Of a stretch of DNA of 64,000 bases, positions 31,998 to 43,058 are shown piece by piece; position 1 is the first letter of the stretch; each line of letters opens with the position of its first letter. The notes under the pieces were generated by a model. It was given only the letters and a program-made list of their open reading frames with translations, did not search any database and was not told the origin of the DNA. The translations under genes and the position numbers were made by a program. Source of the DNA: Pseudophaeobacter flagellatus (GTDB taxonomy: Bacteria > Pseudomonadota > Alphaproteobacteria > Rhodobacterales > Rhodobacteraceae); assembly GCF_021228235.1 (NCBI RefSeq), contig NZ_JAJQRG010000003.1, forward strand, positions 434,001 through 498,000, written 5' to 3'.

Positions 31998-33263
31998 TTA
32001 GCTGCGAATGGTCCCATTTCCGCGCACCAGGTACTTAAAGCTGGTCAGTTGCGCCGCGCCAACAGGGCCGCGTGCATGCATCTTGCCGGTGGCAATTCCG
32101 ATCTCTGCCCCCATTCCGAATTCACCGCCATCGGCAAACTGGGTCGAGACATTGTGCATCAGGATTGCGCTGTCCAATTCGGCAAAAAACTGCGTGGCGG
32201 CGGCCTGATCTTCGGTGATGATACAATCGGTGTGCTGCGAATGGTACCGGCGAATATGTGCAATCGCGGCGTCTATATCGGCAACCGGCTTTGCGGCAAT
32301 CACCTTATCAAGGAACTCTTTTCCCCAGTCGTCTTCGCTGGCGGGCTGCATCGTGTCCGGGCCGGGCAATCCGGCAGCGGCGTAGATATCAACCCCCGCC
32401 GTGGCCAGCGCCGTCAGGACATCGCGGCCAATGGTCTCGACAATATCCTGATGGATCAGCAGGCATTCTGCCGCGCCACAAATGCCGGTGCGACGGTTTT
32501 TTGAATTCAACACCACCTCGAGCGCCTTGGTCGGATCCGCCGCCTTATCAAGGTAGATATGCACGATGCCTTCCAGATGGGCGAAGACGGGCACGCGGGC
32601 TTCGCGTTGCACCAGCCCCACCAGCCCCTTGCCACCGCGCGGGACGATGACATCTACATAGTCTGTCATTGTCAGCAGCGCCTGTACCGCAGCGCGATCC
32701 CGCGTCGGCACCAACTGCACCGCATCTTCCGGCAGCTCGGCGCTGCGCAGGCCCTGCGCCAGGCAGGCGTGGATCATCTGGCTGGAATGAAAGCTCTCAG
32801 AGCCTCCGCGCAGGATCACCGCATTGCCGGATTTCAGGCACAGTGCCCCGGCATCCGCCGTCACATTGGGGCGGCTTTCATAGATCACCCCGATAACACC
32901 AAGCGGCGTGCGAACCCGTTGAATATTCAGGCCCGAGGGTTGCTCCCATTCCTCAAGCACCTGGCCAACCGGATCTGCCTGCTGTGCGACAGCGCGCAGC
33001 CCGTCAACAATGCCCTGAATGCGCGGCTCATCTAGCATAAGGCGATCCATCATCGCTGGCGATAGCCCTTTTGTGCGCCCGAATTCAAGGTCTTGCTCAT
33101 TGGCGGCGATGATTTCGGCGCGCCGCTCCCAGACCGCATCTGCGGCTGCTATCAGGGCTGCCTCTTTGCGCGCGGCGCTGGCTGTGGCCAGGACCTGCGC
33201 CGCCGCTTTTGCGCGAATGCCAAGGTCCACCATCAGATCGGGGATAGAGTGAATGTCGTTCAT
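31998..33263 (-). CDS. proA: Gamma-glutamyl phosphate reductase
   Basis: An NADPH-dependent reductase of 421 residues, second step of proline biosynthesis. Family landmarks: [68 protein letters not shown], the catalytic cysteine in [15 protein letters not shown], and [12 protein letters not shown]. It lies 109 bases after proB in the same orientation. The gap between them holds no gene; the pair with obgE upstream forms a conserved neighbourhood of alphaproteobacteria (obgE-proB-proA). Confidence 0.96.
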   Translation of the reverse strand: MNDIHSIPDLMVDLGIRAKAAAQVLATASAARKEAALIAAADAVWERRAEIIAANEQDLEFGRTKGLSPAMMDRLMLDEPRIQGIVDGLRAVAQQADPVGQVLEEWEQPSGLNIQRVRTPLGVIGVIYESRPNVTADAGALCLKSGNAVILRGGSESFHSSQMIHACLAQGLRSAELPEDAVQLVPTRDRAAVQALLTMTDYVDVIVPRGGKGLVGLVQREARVPVFAHLEGIVHIYLDKAADPTKALEVVLNSKNRRTGICGAAECLLIHQDIVETIGRDVLTALATAGVDIYAAAGLPGPDTMQPASEDDWGKEFLDKVIAAKPVADIDAAIAHIRRYHSQHTDCIITEDQAAATQFFAELDSAILMHNVSTQFADGGEFGMGAEIGIATGKMHARGPVGAAQLTSFKYLVRGNGTIRS

Positions 33264-33372
33264 TGGTCAAATATGCCTTTGCTGATCAAAGCTGGTGCTA
33301 TGGGGCCCGCCGCCGGTTTTGCCACAAGAATAGGCGCGACGGCCCGGCGGGTTCCAGCCCAAAGTAGGAGGA

Positions 33373-35510
<2,138 letters not shown>

Positions 35511-35634
35511 TTACTGCGCGACGGTCCCTGTGGGCGCGGCGCGGACATAGAAATGGGTCGTGGTGAAGGGCCAGTTTGTAGCCCATAGCGAGATCATTGC
35601 CGAGTGCCTTACCTGAAAGCGCAGGCCGGGCCAA

Positions 35635-36171
35635 TCACAGTTTTCGGCTGTAGGTCCATGTTGGCACATTTGCGTTGCGACTGACCGAAAAGGATTCCGC
35701 ATCGCCAAGATATTCAAAGCCGCAATGGATCAGCACCCGCGCCGAGGCCGGGTTATCCTGAAACACCGCCGCAAACATGGTGGCATTTTTAAGCGGATTT
35801 GCCGTGACCAGCGCTTCCAGCGCCTCTGACGCGAGGCCGCTGTTCCAAAACACCGGGGCAATCCAAAAGCCGACCTCGGATTGATCGCGGTCCATGCGTT
35901 TCAGGCTGATAAGGCCCTTCAGTTCTTCGCCGCCGTCGCGGGTGCCATCGATGGCCCAGATATCTTCGTCCCGGTCCGCCGCGGTTGCGCGTGCCACCAG
36001 GGCCTCTACCGCACCGGGCGGCATGGGATGCGGCAAAGAGGTGGTCATGCGGGCCACCCGCTCATCGCCGCTGTAAAGGGCAATGAGACCACTGTCGGAA
36101 CTGCGCAGCGGCCGCAGCACAAATCGGCTGGCCTCAATCACTGGCTGATCGTTCACTGTATCCAGGCTCAT
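35635..36171 (-). CDS. GNAT-family N-acetyltransferase (RimJ/RimL-like)
   Basis: A protein of 178 residues of the GNAT superfamily: RFVLRPLRSSDSGLIALYSGDERVAR (first strand and helix), ELKGLISLKRMDRDQSEVGFWIAPVFWNSGLASEALEAL (acetyl-CoA binding motif A region), and NPASARVLIHCGFEYLG (motif B). The ATG at 36171 (MSLDTVNDQP) is chosen; the frame extends 39 codons further without family similarity. It sits between rpmA and obgE, as in many Rhodobacterales, which suggests modification of a ribosomal protein, though the substrate is unknown. Confidence 0.85.
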   Translation of the reverse strand: MSLDTVNDQPVIEASRFVLRPLRSSDSGLIALYSGDERVARMTTSLPHPMPPGAVEALVARATAADRDEDIWAIDGTRDGGEELKGLISLKRMDRDQSEVGFWIAPVFWNSGLASEALEALVTANPLKNATMFAAVFQDNPASARVLIHCGFEYLGDAESFSVSRNANVPTWTYSRKL

Positions 36172-36364
36172 ATCTCTGCTCCTTTTCGCAAAGAGATCGG
36201 TAACGGAGGGGTTCCCGTCTAGATGGTGCAAAAATCCGGCATTTGAAGGGGGCGCGATATGCGCAATCCCAGGTTCAAACCACCCCATCCCTGAGGCGGC
36301 ACTGCCAGTTTTGCAAAGGCGGGCCCCTTACAATATGTAACGCGGCGCTAGGGCGCCAAAATAG

Positions 36365-36393
36365 AAAAAGGGGACCGGCGGTTGCCGATCCCC
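36365..36393 (-). terminator. Terminator after rplU-rpmA
   Basis: On the minus strand GGGGATCGGCAA and CCGCCGGTCCCC form a stem followed by TTTTT. It lies 28 bases beyond the rpmA stop. Confidence 0.85.
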
Positions 36394-36420
36394 TCATTGT
36401 TAAAACCTTGCGGGTTCGGT

Positions 36421-36690
36421 TTACTCAGCGGCCTCCGCCACTGGGAGAACCGATACAAAGGTGCGGCCTTTCAGGCCCTTGTGGAAGGTGACAGCACCGT
36501 CTGCCGTTGCAAAGATCGTGTGATCCTTGCCCAGGCCCACGCCTTCGCCCGGCCAAAATTTGGTGCCGCGCTGACGAATGATGATGTTGCCTGCGATGGC
36601 TGCCTGGCCACCATAGAGTTTCACGCCGAGGCGGCGACCCGCTGAGTCGCGGCCGTTACGGGAGGAACCACCAGCTTTTTTATGTGCCAT
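36421..36690 (-). CDS. rpmA: Ribosomal protein L27
   Basis: A protein of 89 residues with the canonical L27 sequence: [22 protein letters not shown] at the N-terminus, then [28 protein letters not shown]. The flexible N-terminus reaches the peptidyl transferase centre of the 50S subunit. It follows rplU by 11 bases. Confidence 0.97.
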   Translation of the reverse strand: MAHKKAGGSSRNGRDSAGRRLGVKLYGGQAAIAGNIIIRQRGTKFWPGEGVGLGKDHTIFATADGAVTFHKGLKGRTFVSVLPVAEAAE

Positions 36691-36701
36691 TCTGTCTCTC
36701 C

Positions 36702-37265
36702 TTAGCCTTTAGCCAGATCTTTGGCCTGTTCAACCCACTCGGGTTTCACTTTGACCGCGTCAATACCAGCAATATCGTCTTCCGACAAGGCTGCGATCTG
36801 GGCAAAGCTGGTCAGGCCAGCTTCGTTCAGCTTTTTGGCGGCGGCAGGGCCTACACCGGTCAGCTGTGTCAGATCGTCAGAACCTGCTGCAGCAGCCGGA
36901 GCAGCCTTGGGAGCAGCTTTGGCGGCGGCTTTCGGAGCTACTTTGGTTGCGCCCGATGCCAGGATCTCGGTGATTTTGATCAAGGTCAGCTTTTGACGGT
37001 GGCCCTTGGTACGCTTGGAAGAGTGCTTCCGGCGACGCTTCACAAAGTGAATGAGCTTTTCGCCTTTGATCTGGTCGATCACTTCGGCTTTGACTGCCGC
37101 GCCATCTACCAGAGGAGCGCCCACAACGGGGGTGTCGCCACCAAGCATGAGAACTTCGTCGAACTGGATTGTTTCGCCAGCATCTGCAGCCAATTTTTCA
37201 ATGCGGAGGATATCACCCGCTTGAACTTTGTACTGCTTGCCGCCAGTCTTGAGGACCGCAAACAT
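36702..37265 (-). CDS. rplU: Ribosomal protein L21 with C-terminal helix-hairpin-helix extension
   Basis: A protein of 187 residues, much longer than the roughly 105 of typical L21. Residues 1-103 are L21 ([41 protein letters not shown]). A lysine/alanine/proline-rich linker (residues about 110-133, [17 protein letters not shown]) leads to a helix-hairpin-helix-like domain ([21 protein letters not shown], then [19 protein letters not shown]). This extension is known from Rhodobacterales L21. It probably gives an extra RNA- or DNA-binding surface; its role is not established. Confidence 0.95.
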   Translation of the reverse strand: MFAVLKTGGKQYKVQAGDILRIEKLAADAGETIQFDEVLMLGGDTPVVGAPLVDGAAVKAEVIDQIKGEKLIHFVKRRRKHSSKRTKGHRQKLTLIKITEILASGATKVAPKAAAKAAPKAAPAAAAGSDDLTQLTGVGPAAAKKLNEAGLTSFAQIAALSEDDIAGIDAVKVKPEWVEQAKDLAKG

Positions 37266-37492
37266 ATGCGTGTTTCCTTTATCAACCGCGTCCTTTGGTC
37301 CCTGGATCGATCAGATCCTGGCGTTTTAGCCCGATGGCCACCTCGAACAGCGCGCCCCTTTGGGGGACGTATTACAAATGAACCCGGCACAGAGAATCCG
37401 GGCCGGGATGGCGCATTTGCCCGATAATCCGCCCAGCTGTCAACCCATTGCGATAGGCTTCGCACAATCAGAGCTGAAAGAGGGACAAAGAC

Positions 37493-38356
37493 TCAGATGT
37501 CTTCGCCCTGCTCCAGATCCTGCATCCGGTAGGCCAGTGCTTCGAACCGATCGGCGGTGATTTCAAACTGGACCGCGTTCAGCAATTCATAGACCTGCTG
37601 CATCAAGGGGGTCTCCAGGGCTTCGACATAGGCCTCTATCTCGGCGTCGCTGAAATCCTGATAGGTATAGGCCGAGGTCGCCAGACTGGCGGCCCGCAGC
37701 GCGATCCGCATTTCGGGTTCCTGCGCGCGTTGCAACGCGCGCAATCCATCGGCATCAAGCTGCAATTCGATGATTCCGGCTGCGCTGGCCGCCATCAGAA
37801 AGCGAAACTGGATCTGCTGTACCGATTTCAACCCGGCCCCCGCAGCGTCGATCGCCTGCCCCATCCGGTGATACAGCGCAATGCGGGGGCTGCCGGATTG
37901 AACCAGGTCGGATATGATCCGCTCGCCGGCCACCTGCTTGGTGTCATCCTCTGCCACCAGATGCGAGGCGTTTTCGGCAGTGACCAGCCGTTGCCCCAGA
38001 TCGCTGGCATAAAAGGCAGCGGCATGGCTGAGCGTGTCGTCTTCCAGGGTTTCTTCCAGAATATCCAGCGCCAATTCACGCATTTTGTCCTGATCAAATA
38101 CGCTTTGCGACAGGCGCGTCCACTCGCTGCCAAAATCACTGGCAGACAGTCCCAGCATCATCGGCGCGTTGCTGGCCGAGAGCGCAATACTGTCCAGTGC
38201 CACATCAAACCCCGTGACCTGTAAAAAGGCTTCGACCTTGCTGCGCTCCGCCGCCTGGGATGCGGGCGGTGCACCAAGGATCACCAGTCCAAGAAGAATT
38301 AAGGCACGGGCCAGATGTATAACCTGGCGGGAAAGCGGATTTAAAAACTGTGTCAT
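37493..38356 (-). CDS. Exported DUF2059-family protein
   Basis: A protein of 287 residues. An N-terminal signal peptide is evident (ALILLGLVILGAPPASQAAE, cleavage after about residue 36). The mature part is helical and acidic, with two DUF2059-like segments: EEDTLSHAAAFYASDLGQRL-type sequence (ETLEDDTLSHAAAFYASDLG) and SDAEIEAYVEALETPLMQQVY. The function of DUF2059 proteins is unknown; they are periplasmic. It is transcribed alone, between rplU and the tRNA-Ser gene. Confidence 0.8.
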   Translation of the reverse strand: MTQFLNPLSRQVIHLARALILLGLVILGAPPASQAAERSKVEAFLQVTGFDVALDSIALSASNAPMMLGLSASDFGSEWTRLSQSVFDQDKMRELALDILEETLEDDTLSHAAAFYASDLGQRLVTAENASHLVAEDDTKQVAGERIISDLVQSGSPRIALYHRMGQAIDAAGAGLKSVQQIQFRFLMAASAAGIIELQLDADGLRALQRAQEPEMRIALRAASLATSAYTYQDFSDAEIEAYVEALETPLMQQVYELLNAVQFEITADRFEALAYRMQDLEQGEDI

Positions 38357-38479
38357 AGGGGAAGCCTAGGCGAAATATGTGGCCAGACAAATGAAAAAAT
38401 GCCTTTCTCCAGAGAAGTTGAAAAACCCTCTTGCACTACCGCCGCTTCCCCCTTAAACGCTGCCTCACCAGACCCCCGC

Positions 38480-38569
38480 GGAGAGGTGCCGGAGTGGTCG
38501 AACGGGGCGGTCTCGAAAACCGTTGAGCCTTCACGGGTTCCCAGGGTTCGAATCCCTGTCTCTCCGCCA
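38480..38569 (+). tRNA. tRNA-Ser (anticodon CGA)
   Basis: A 90-base class II tRNA with acceptor arms GGAGAGG and TCTCTCC, D-loop GTGGTCGAACGG, anticodon loop TCTCGAAAA giving CGA (reads UCG), a long variable arm typical of serine tRNAs, T-loop GGTTCGAATCC and an encoded CCA end. Tailed and complete; no integrated element is seen next to it. Confidence 0.95.
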
Positions 38570-38760
38570 CTACCCCCCTTAAATTGCTAAGTAATCAGCG
38601 TTGTTAAGGGCGTGGTGCGCTTTCTGTCATTGTCGATGTTTTCGGCAAAAGGTGTCATACTATGACCCCTTTTGGCGCCAGCTATGGGGTGTTTTGGACT
38701 CCGAGCATGTCTTCTCGGGCGCGCTGTTCTTTTTCTTCTTGGCCGGGATGAACGATAGGT

Positions 38761-39636
38761 TCAGCCACCTGCATGCGCGACAGGTCCAGCCTGTGGCAAA
38801 GACAGACTGCCCAACAACCATTCGCGAAAGTCTAAAGCTTCGGGTTTGTCCTTGGCTGTCGACAGGTAGTAACCTTCGTGGCTTGATATCGAAGCAGGGT
38901 GCGCCCGCTCGACGAGCCCTGTTTTCAAGGCGTGGTCGGCAAGCAATTCGCTTACGAGGGCCACGCCGTTTCCATGGGCCGCAAGGTGCAAGGCCATGCC
39001 GTATGTATCGGTGTATAGCGATGGGGGCGGCGCGCTCCCAACCCGCTTGGCCCAGGCTTGCCAGCCGCCCGACGTTCCAACCGCCTCGATGAGCGGCAAC
39101 TCATGCAGCTCTCCTCTTAGACTTGGGGATTTCAACGCAATAAGCTGGTTGGGCAAGAGGGGCTCGGCGTCAATCCCACCCTGTCTGGCCGAGCCGAACC
39201 GTATTTCGACATCCGCGCGGGTAGAGTGGAAATCATCTGGCCAGATCGCGCAGTGAATTCTTACTTTGAGGCCGGGGAAACGCGCTTGAAAATCTGGCAA
39301 TCGCGGCGCGATGACCCAATGTGCAACGCTCACCGATGTCGCGATTGTCAGTAGGTTTTTTGCGGGGCCTGTGTCTACTATATCCATCGCGGCCGCCAAG
39401 GCTTGCAATGGTGCGTCGACTTCGGGAAGAAGCCTCCGCCCTGCATCCGTCAACGCCAATCCACGCGCCTGGCGCATAAAGAGCGGAACGCCCAGCCGAG
39501 TTTCAAGCGACTTTACTTGCTGGCTAACAGCCGATTGCGTGAGGCCTATTTCTTCCGCAGCGGAGGTGAAACTCAAGTGCCGTGCTGCTGCTTCGAACGA
39601 GCGAAGCCAACCGAAAGGGGGAAGGGATTTTGCCAT
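38761..39636 (-). CDS. LysR-family regulator of the adjacent flavin-monooxygenase operon
   Basis: A LysR protein of 291 residues in the GcvA-like subgroup. DNA-binding domain: LRSFEAAARHLSFTSAAEEIG, LTQSAVSQQVKSLETRLGVPLF. The effector domain follows (LTIATSVSVAHWVIAPRLPDFQ). It is divergent from a five-gene catabolic operon. An ATTAG-N5-CTAAT operator lies 14 bases upstream of its start, so it very probably controls the operon and itself. The inducer should be a substrate or intermediate of that pathway. Confidence 0.88.
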   Translation of the reverse strand: MAKSLPPFGWLRSFEAAARHLSFTSAAEEIGLTQSAVSQQVKSLETRLGVPLFMRQARGLALTDAGRRLLPEVDAPLQALAAAMDIVDTGPAKNLLTIATSVSVAHWVIAPRLPDFQARFPGLKVRIHCAIWPDDFHSTRADVEIRFGSARQGGIDAEPLLPNQLIALKSPSLRGELHELPLIEAVGTSGGWQAWAKRVGSAPPPSLYTDTYGMALHLAAHGNGVALVSELLADHALKTGLVERAHPASISSHEGYYLSTAKDKPEALDFREWLLGSLSLPQAGPVAHAGG

Positions 39637-39650
39637 GAGTCAATTCAGCC

Positions 39651-39665
39651 ATTAGAAACACTAAT
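39651..39665. promoter_or_regulatory. LysR-type operator ATTAG-N5-CTAAT
   Basis: ATTAG (39651-39655) and CTAAT (39661-39665) form a 15-base dyad fitting the T-N11-A rule for LysR regulators. It lies between the LysR gene and the catabolic operon. Confidence 0.7.
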
Positions 39666-39742
39666 AGATAAGCGCATAATTCAATCGTTTGTCAAAAATA
39701 TTGCGGCTTCATAACGTTTCCTGCAGCGAACAGGAGGATGCA

Positions 39743-40342
39743 ATGAAACCGGAAATCAGGAAAATCGTCACCTATGATGAGGAAATCTTCATAGAGGGGT
39801 TTCGCGAGACGGATAAGCCGTGGCGCATGTTCGCCGTCGCTGCCGTGTTACGCAACCCCTGGGCTGGTCGGTTTGTCGAAGACCTGACGCCGCAGATCAA
39901 GGCCTATGGCCCCGTCTTGGGCGAGATGATGACCAAGCGGATGATCGACCTTGCCGGGAACGGGGCGGCGATCGAGGCCTATGGCAAGGCGGCAGTTGTC
40001 GGTCTTGATGGTGAAATTGAGCACGCGTCGGGACTGATCCATACCCTGCGGTTTGGCAATTTCTACCGCGAAGCCGTTGAGGCCAAATCCTACCTTGCCT
40101 TCACCAATACACGCGGCACGGCCAATGCGCCGATCATGGTTCCGCTGATGGACAAGAACGATGCAGGGCGGCGTTCGCACTATCTTACCATCCAATTCTC
40201 GATCCCTGATGCCCCGCGCGATGATGAGGTTGTCGTGGTGCTTGGCGCAGCCATGTCCGGCCGACCTCATCACCGGATTGGTGATCGCTATCAGGATTTG
40301 AAGGACTTGGGCCATGGTCTCGACAATCCTGCCGCGGTCTGA
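39743..40342 (+). CDS. AA_synth (DUF1185) family protein, first gene of catabolic operon
   Basis: A protein of 199 residues of the family named amino acid synthesis (DUF1185): MKPEIRKIVTYDEEIFIEGF, RMFAVAAVLRNPWAGRFVEDLTP and YGKAAVVGLDGEIEHASGLIHTLRFGNFYREA are typical. The family name reflects old annotations and its biochemical role is not established; members often sit beside flavin monooxygenases and hydrolases for heterocycle or amide breakdown. The ATG at 39743 follows CAGGAGGATG. The end overlaps the hydrolase gene by 29 bases. Confidence 0.82.
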   Translation: MKPEIRKIVTYDEEIFIEGFRETDKPWRMFAVAAVLRNPWAGRFVEDLTPQIKAYGPVLGEMMTKRMIDLAGNGAAIEAYGKAAVVGLDGEIEHASGLIHTLRFGNFYREAVEAKSYLAFTNTRGTANAPIMVPLMDKNDAGRRSHYLTIQFSIPDAPRDDEVVVVLGAAMSGRPHHRIGDRYQDLKDLGHGLDNPAAV

Positions 40343-41102
40343 AGTTGCAGGCCTGTCTGCTATCGTGGCTGGTGCGGGGCGACCCTTGCTGCTTTTGCAC
40401 GGCGTGGGCCTCAGGGCCGAGGCCTGGGGCGCGCAGATCGAGGCGCTGCGCGGCAGCTATCAAGTGATCGCGCCCGACATGCCGGGCCACGGGCACAGTT
40501 CTTGTCCCTCTGGCCCGATCACGCTGGCGGAGTATGCACAGGCTTTTCGACCCGTTCTGCAAGAGCTTTCCGAGCCTGCGTTGGTGGTTGGTCATTCCAT
40601 GGGCGCAATGATCGCGCTTGAATTGGCCTGCCGCGCCCCCGCAGAGGTCAGTGCCGTTGCCGCGTGCAACGCTATATTTGAGCGTCGTCCAGAGGCGGCG
40701 GCGGCGGTGCAAGCCCGCGCAAATAGCCTTGATGACACCGCAGTGCCAGACCCCGGCCCAACGCTTGAGCGGTGGTTTGCAAAGGCTCTATCTGCTGAAC
40801 GCAGCGCCTGCGAAAGCTGGCTTCTTGCAGCAAACCCCAAGGGTTACAAGCTGGCCTATACAGCGTTTGCCCATGCAGATGGCCCACGCCGCCACGCGTT
40901 GCAGTCGCTGGCCTGCCCTGCCCTCTTTGCAACAGGTGCGCTTGAGCAGAACTCAACGCCTGAGATGTCACAGGCCATGGCCGATCTTGCCCCGAAAGGG
41001 CGATCCCTGATCGTTGAGGGTGCGGCCCACATGATGCCGATGACACATGCGGGCGCGTTGAACGGCGCGCTCTTGGATTTTAAGCAGGAGATCTGGCGAT
41101 GA
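40314..41102 (+). CDS. Alpha/beta-fold hydrolase
   Basis: A hydrolase of 262 residues. Landmarks: oxyanion-hole region LLLHGVGLRAEAWG, DMPGHGHSSCP, nucleophile elbow VVGHSMGAMIALELA with the catalytic Ser, and the final EGAAHMMPMTHAG with the catalytic His. It is translationally coupled to both neighbours (29-base overlap upstream and ATGA overlap downstream). The likely reaction is cleavage of an ester, enol-lactone or amide produced by the flavin monooxygenase. Which bond is cut cannot be told from the sequence. Confidence 0.87.
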   Translation: MVSTILPRSEVAGLSAIVAGAGRPLLLLHGVGLRAEAWGAQIEALRGSYQVIAPDMPGHGHSSCPSGPITLAEYAQAFRPVLQELSEPALVVGHSMGAMIALELACRAPAEVSAVAACNAIFERRPEAAAAVQARANSLDDTAVPDPGPTLERWFAKALSAERSACESWLLAANPKGYKLAYTAFAHADGPRRHALQSLACPALFATGALEQNSTPEMSQAMADLAPKGRSLIVEGAAHMMPMTHAGALNGALLDFKQEIWR

Positions 41103-42013
41103 GCGCGATTGATCCGCGGGCGCTGCGCAGCGCATTTAGCACCTTCATGACGGGCGTCACCGTCGTCACAAGCAAAGCCGCTGACGGAACGGCTGTCGGA
41201 TTTACGGCCAATTCATTCTCATCTGTCTCTCTTGATCCGCCGCTATTGCTGGTTTGCCCAGGCAAGTTCCTGTCTAGCTACGAAGCGTTTGCGGGCTGCA
41301 CGCAGTTCGCGGTCAATATCCTGGCCGAGGGGCAGGAAGACGTGGCAAACACCTTTGCAAGCTACAAGGGCGACCGTTTTGCACGTGTGGCACATTACCA
41401 AGACGCCTTGGGCAACCTTCTAATTGACGGTGCGTTAGCGCAGTTTTCATGCACAACTCACAGCGTGGTCGATGCCGGGGATCATGCGATCCTGATTGGC
41501 GCAGTGCAGAGCTTTGAACACGATACCGGACGTGGCCTTGGCTATGTCGGCGGGCAGTTTTTCAGCCTCGGTCTCGAACGGGCGGCGCTTGAGCATTCGG
41601 GCACTATGACCCTGGGAGGTGCTATTATCACCTGGGGCGATACCGTGCTGTTGGAGCGAACTGAGGCCGGTTACCGCCCGCCCCAGTGTTTGGCAAAGGA
41701 CCGCGACAACCTGCGCCAGTCCCTCACGCATGACCTTGAGACGCGCGGCCTGCCGGTAAAGCTTGGCCCGGCCTATTCTGTGTTCGACGATGGCAGAACC
41801 CATTGTTCGTTCTTTCTCGCCGCAGAGCCGTTCACCAGCAACGGCGGGTTCGAATCCCATCCGATCGGTGACATTTCCAAACTGAAATTTGCGTCCCAAC
41901 CTATCACTGACATGATGAACCGCTTCGCGCTTGAGAGGCAAACCCGCAGCTTTGGTCTCTACGTCGGTGATGCACAGCGCGGTGATGTACACCACCTGCC
42001 TGAAAGGAACTGA
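41099..42013 (+). CDS. Flavin reductase with extra C-terminal domain
   Basis: A protein of 304 residues, nearly twice the usual length of a flavin reductase. Residues 1-165 are the FMN reductase domain (LRSAFSTFMTGVTVVTSKAADG, then GFTANSFSSVSLDPPLLLVCPG, and HAILIGAVQSFEHD). The remaining 140 residues (from about GGAIITWGDTVLLERTEAG) are predicted alpha/beta and begin like a Nudix-type strand. This part is not found in ordinary partners of LLM oxygenases. The reductase supplies reduced flavin to the oxygenase encoded next, with 2 bases between. Confidence 0.85.
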   Translation: MSAIDPRALRSAFSTFMTGVTVVTSKAADGTAVGFTANSFSSVSLDPPLLLVCPGKFLSSYEAFAGCTQFAVNILAEGQEDVANTFASYKGDRFARVAHYQDALGNLLIDGALAQFSCTTHSVVDAGDHAILIGAVQSFEHDTGRGLGYVGGQFFSLGLERAALEHSGTMTLGGAIITWGDTVLLERTEAGYRPPQCLAKDRDNLRQSLTHDLETRGLPVKLGPAYSVFDDGRTHCSFFLAAEPFTSNGGFESHPIGDISKLKFASQPITDMMNRFALERQTRSFGLYVGDAQRGDVHHLPERN

Positions 42014-42015
42014 AA

Positions 42016-43050
42016 ATGGAGTTCTCACTCTTTTTGCATATGGAGCGCCTGACGCCCGAGCAATCGCACCGGCAGCTTAATGAAGAACTGATCGAGCTGT
42101 GCAAAATGGCAGATGATGCGGGGATGCGCGCGATCTGGACGGGAGAACACCACGGGATGGAGTTCACCATTGCGCCGAACCCTCTTATGTCGCTTGTGCA
42201 TATTTCCCATCACACAAAAAACGTGAAGCTGGGAACGGGCACGGTGATCGCGCCGTTCTGGCACCCGGTAAAGCTGGCTGGCGAGGCTGCCTCTGCCGAT
42301 CTGATGACAGGCGGGCGCATCGAGCTTGGGATCGCTCGCGGGGCTTACTCTTACGAATACGAGCGGCTTATGCCTGGCATGAACGCATGGGAAGCGGGGC
42401 AACGCATGCGTGAATTGGCGCCGCTTCTTCCCAAGCTGTGGGAGGGTGACTGTGCCCATGAGGGCGAGTATTACAACTTCCCAGCCACCACAGCCGCGCC
42501 CAAGCCTGTGCAGGATGGCGGCCCGCCGATCTGGATCGCTGCGCGCGACCCGAACAGCCACGAGTTTGGTGTGCAGAATGGCTTTAACATTCAGGTGACG
42601 CCGCTTTGGCAGGGGATCGAGGAGATCAAAACCCTGATGGCGCGCTTCAATGCCGCCTGCGCCAGCTATGACGGCCCACGACCCAAAATCATGCTGCTGC
42701 ATCACACCTATGTTGGCGCGGATGCCGATGATGTGGCCCAGGCTGCTCGCGAGCTTTCGCGCTTTTATTGCTACTTTGGTGCTTGGTTCAAGAACGAGCG
42801 CCCCGTTGCGCAGGGGCTGATTTCCCCTCTCTCAGACGAGGAGCTTGCCGACAACAAACTTATGACTCCCGAGAACATGGCGCGGGATCTGACCGTCGGA
42901 ACCGCAGAAGACGTTATTGAAAAAATACGAGAATACGAAGAACTCGGGTATGATGAATATTCGTTTTGGATCGACAGCGGGATGAGTTTCGAGCGCAAGC
43001 GCGCCTCTCTCGCTCGCTTTATCGACACTGTTATGCCGGCCTTCAGGTGA
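42016..43050 (+). CDS. LLM-class flavin-dependent monooxygenase
   Basis: A protein of 344 residues of the bacterial luciferase-like family: MEFSLFLHMERLTPEQ, then AGMRAIWTGEHHGMEFTIAPNPL (family N-terminus), VKLGTGTVIAPFWHPVKLAGEAA, and RIELGIARGAYSYEYERL. The C-terminal DVIEKIREYEELGYDEYSFW is typical of two-component monooxygenases. With the reductase encoded directly upstream it forms a two-component system; by analogy such pairs open heterocycles (for example pyridine or pyrimidine) or desulfurise and hydroxylate small organics. Substrate unknown. Confidence 0.88.
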   Translation: MEFSLFLHMERLTPEQSHRQLNEELIELCKMADDAGMRAIWTGEHHGMEFTIAPNPLMSLVHISHHTKNVKLGTGTVIAPFWHPVKLAGEAASADLMTGGRIELGIARGAYSYEYERLMPGMNAWEAGQRMRELAPLLPKLWEGDCAHEGEYYNFPATTAAPKPVQDGGPPIWIAARDPNSHEFGVQNGFNIQVTPLWQGIEEIKTLMARFNAACASYDGPRPKIMLLHHTYVGADADDVAQAARELSRFYCYFGAWFKNERPVAQGLISPLSDEELADNKLMTPENMARDLTVGTAEDVIEKIREYEELGYDEYSFWIDSGMSFERKRASLARFIDTVMPAFR

Positions 43051-43058
43051 GGAACAAA

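Noticed and set aside
38601-39092. Rightward frame of 163 codons after tRNA-Ser
   Set aside because: It runs antisense through the LysR gene at 38761-39636, whose domains are intact; the non-overlapping part has no features.
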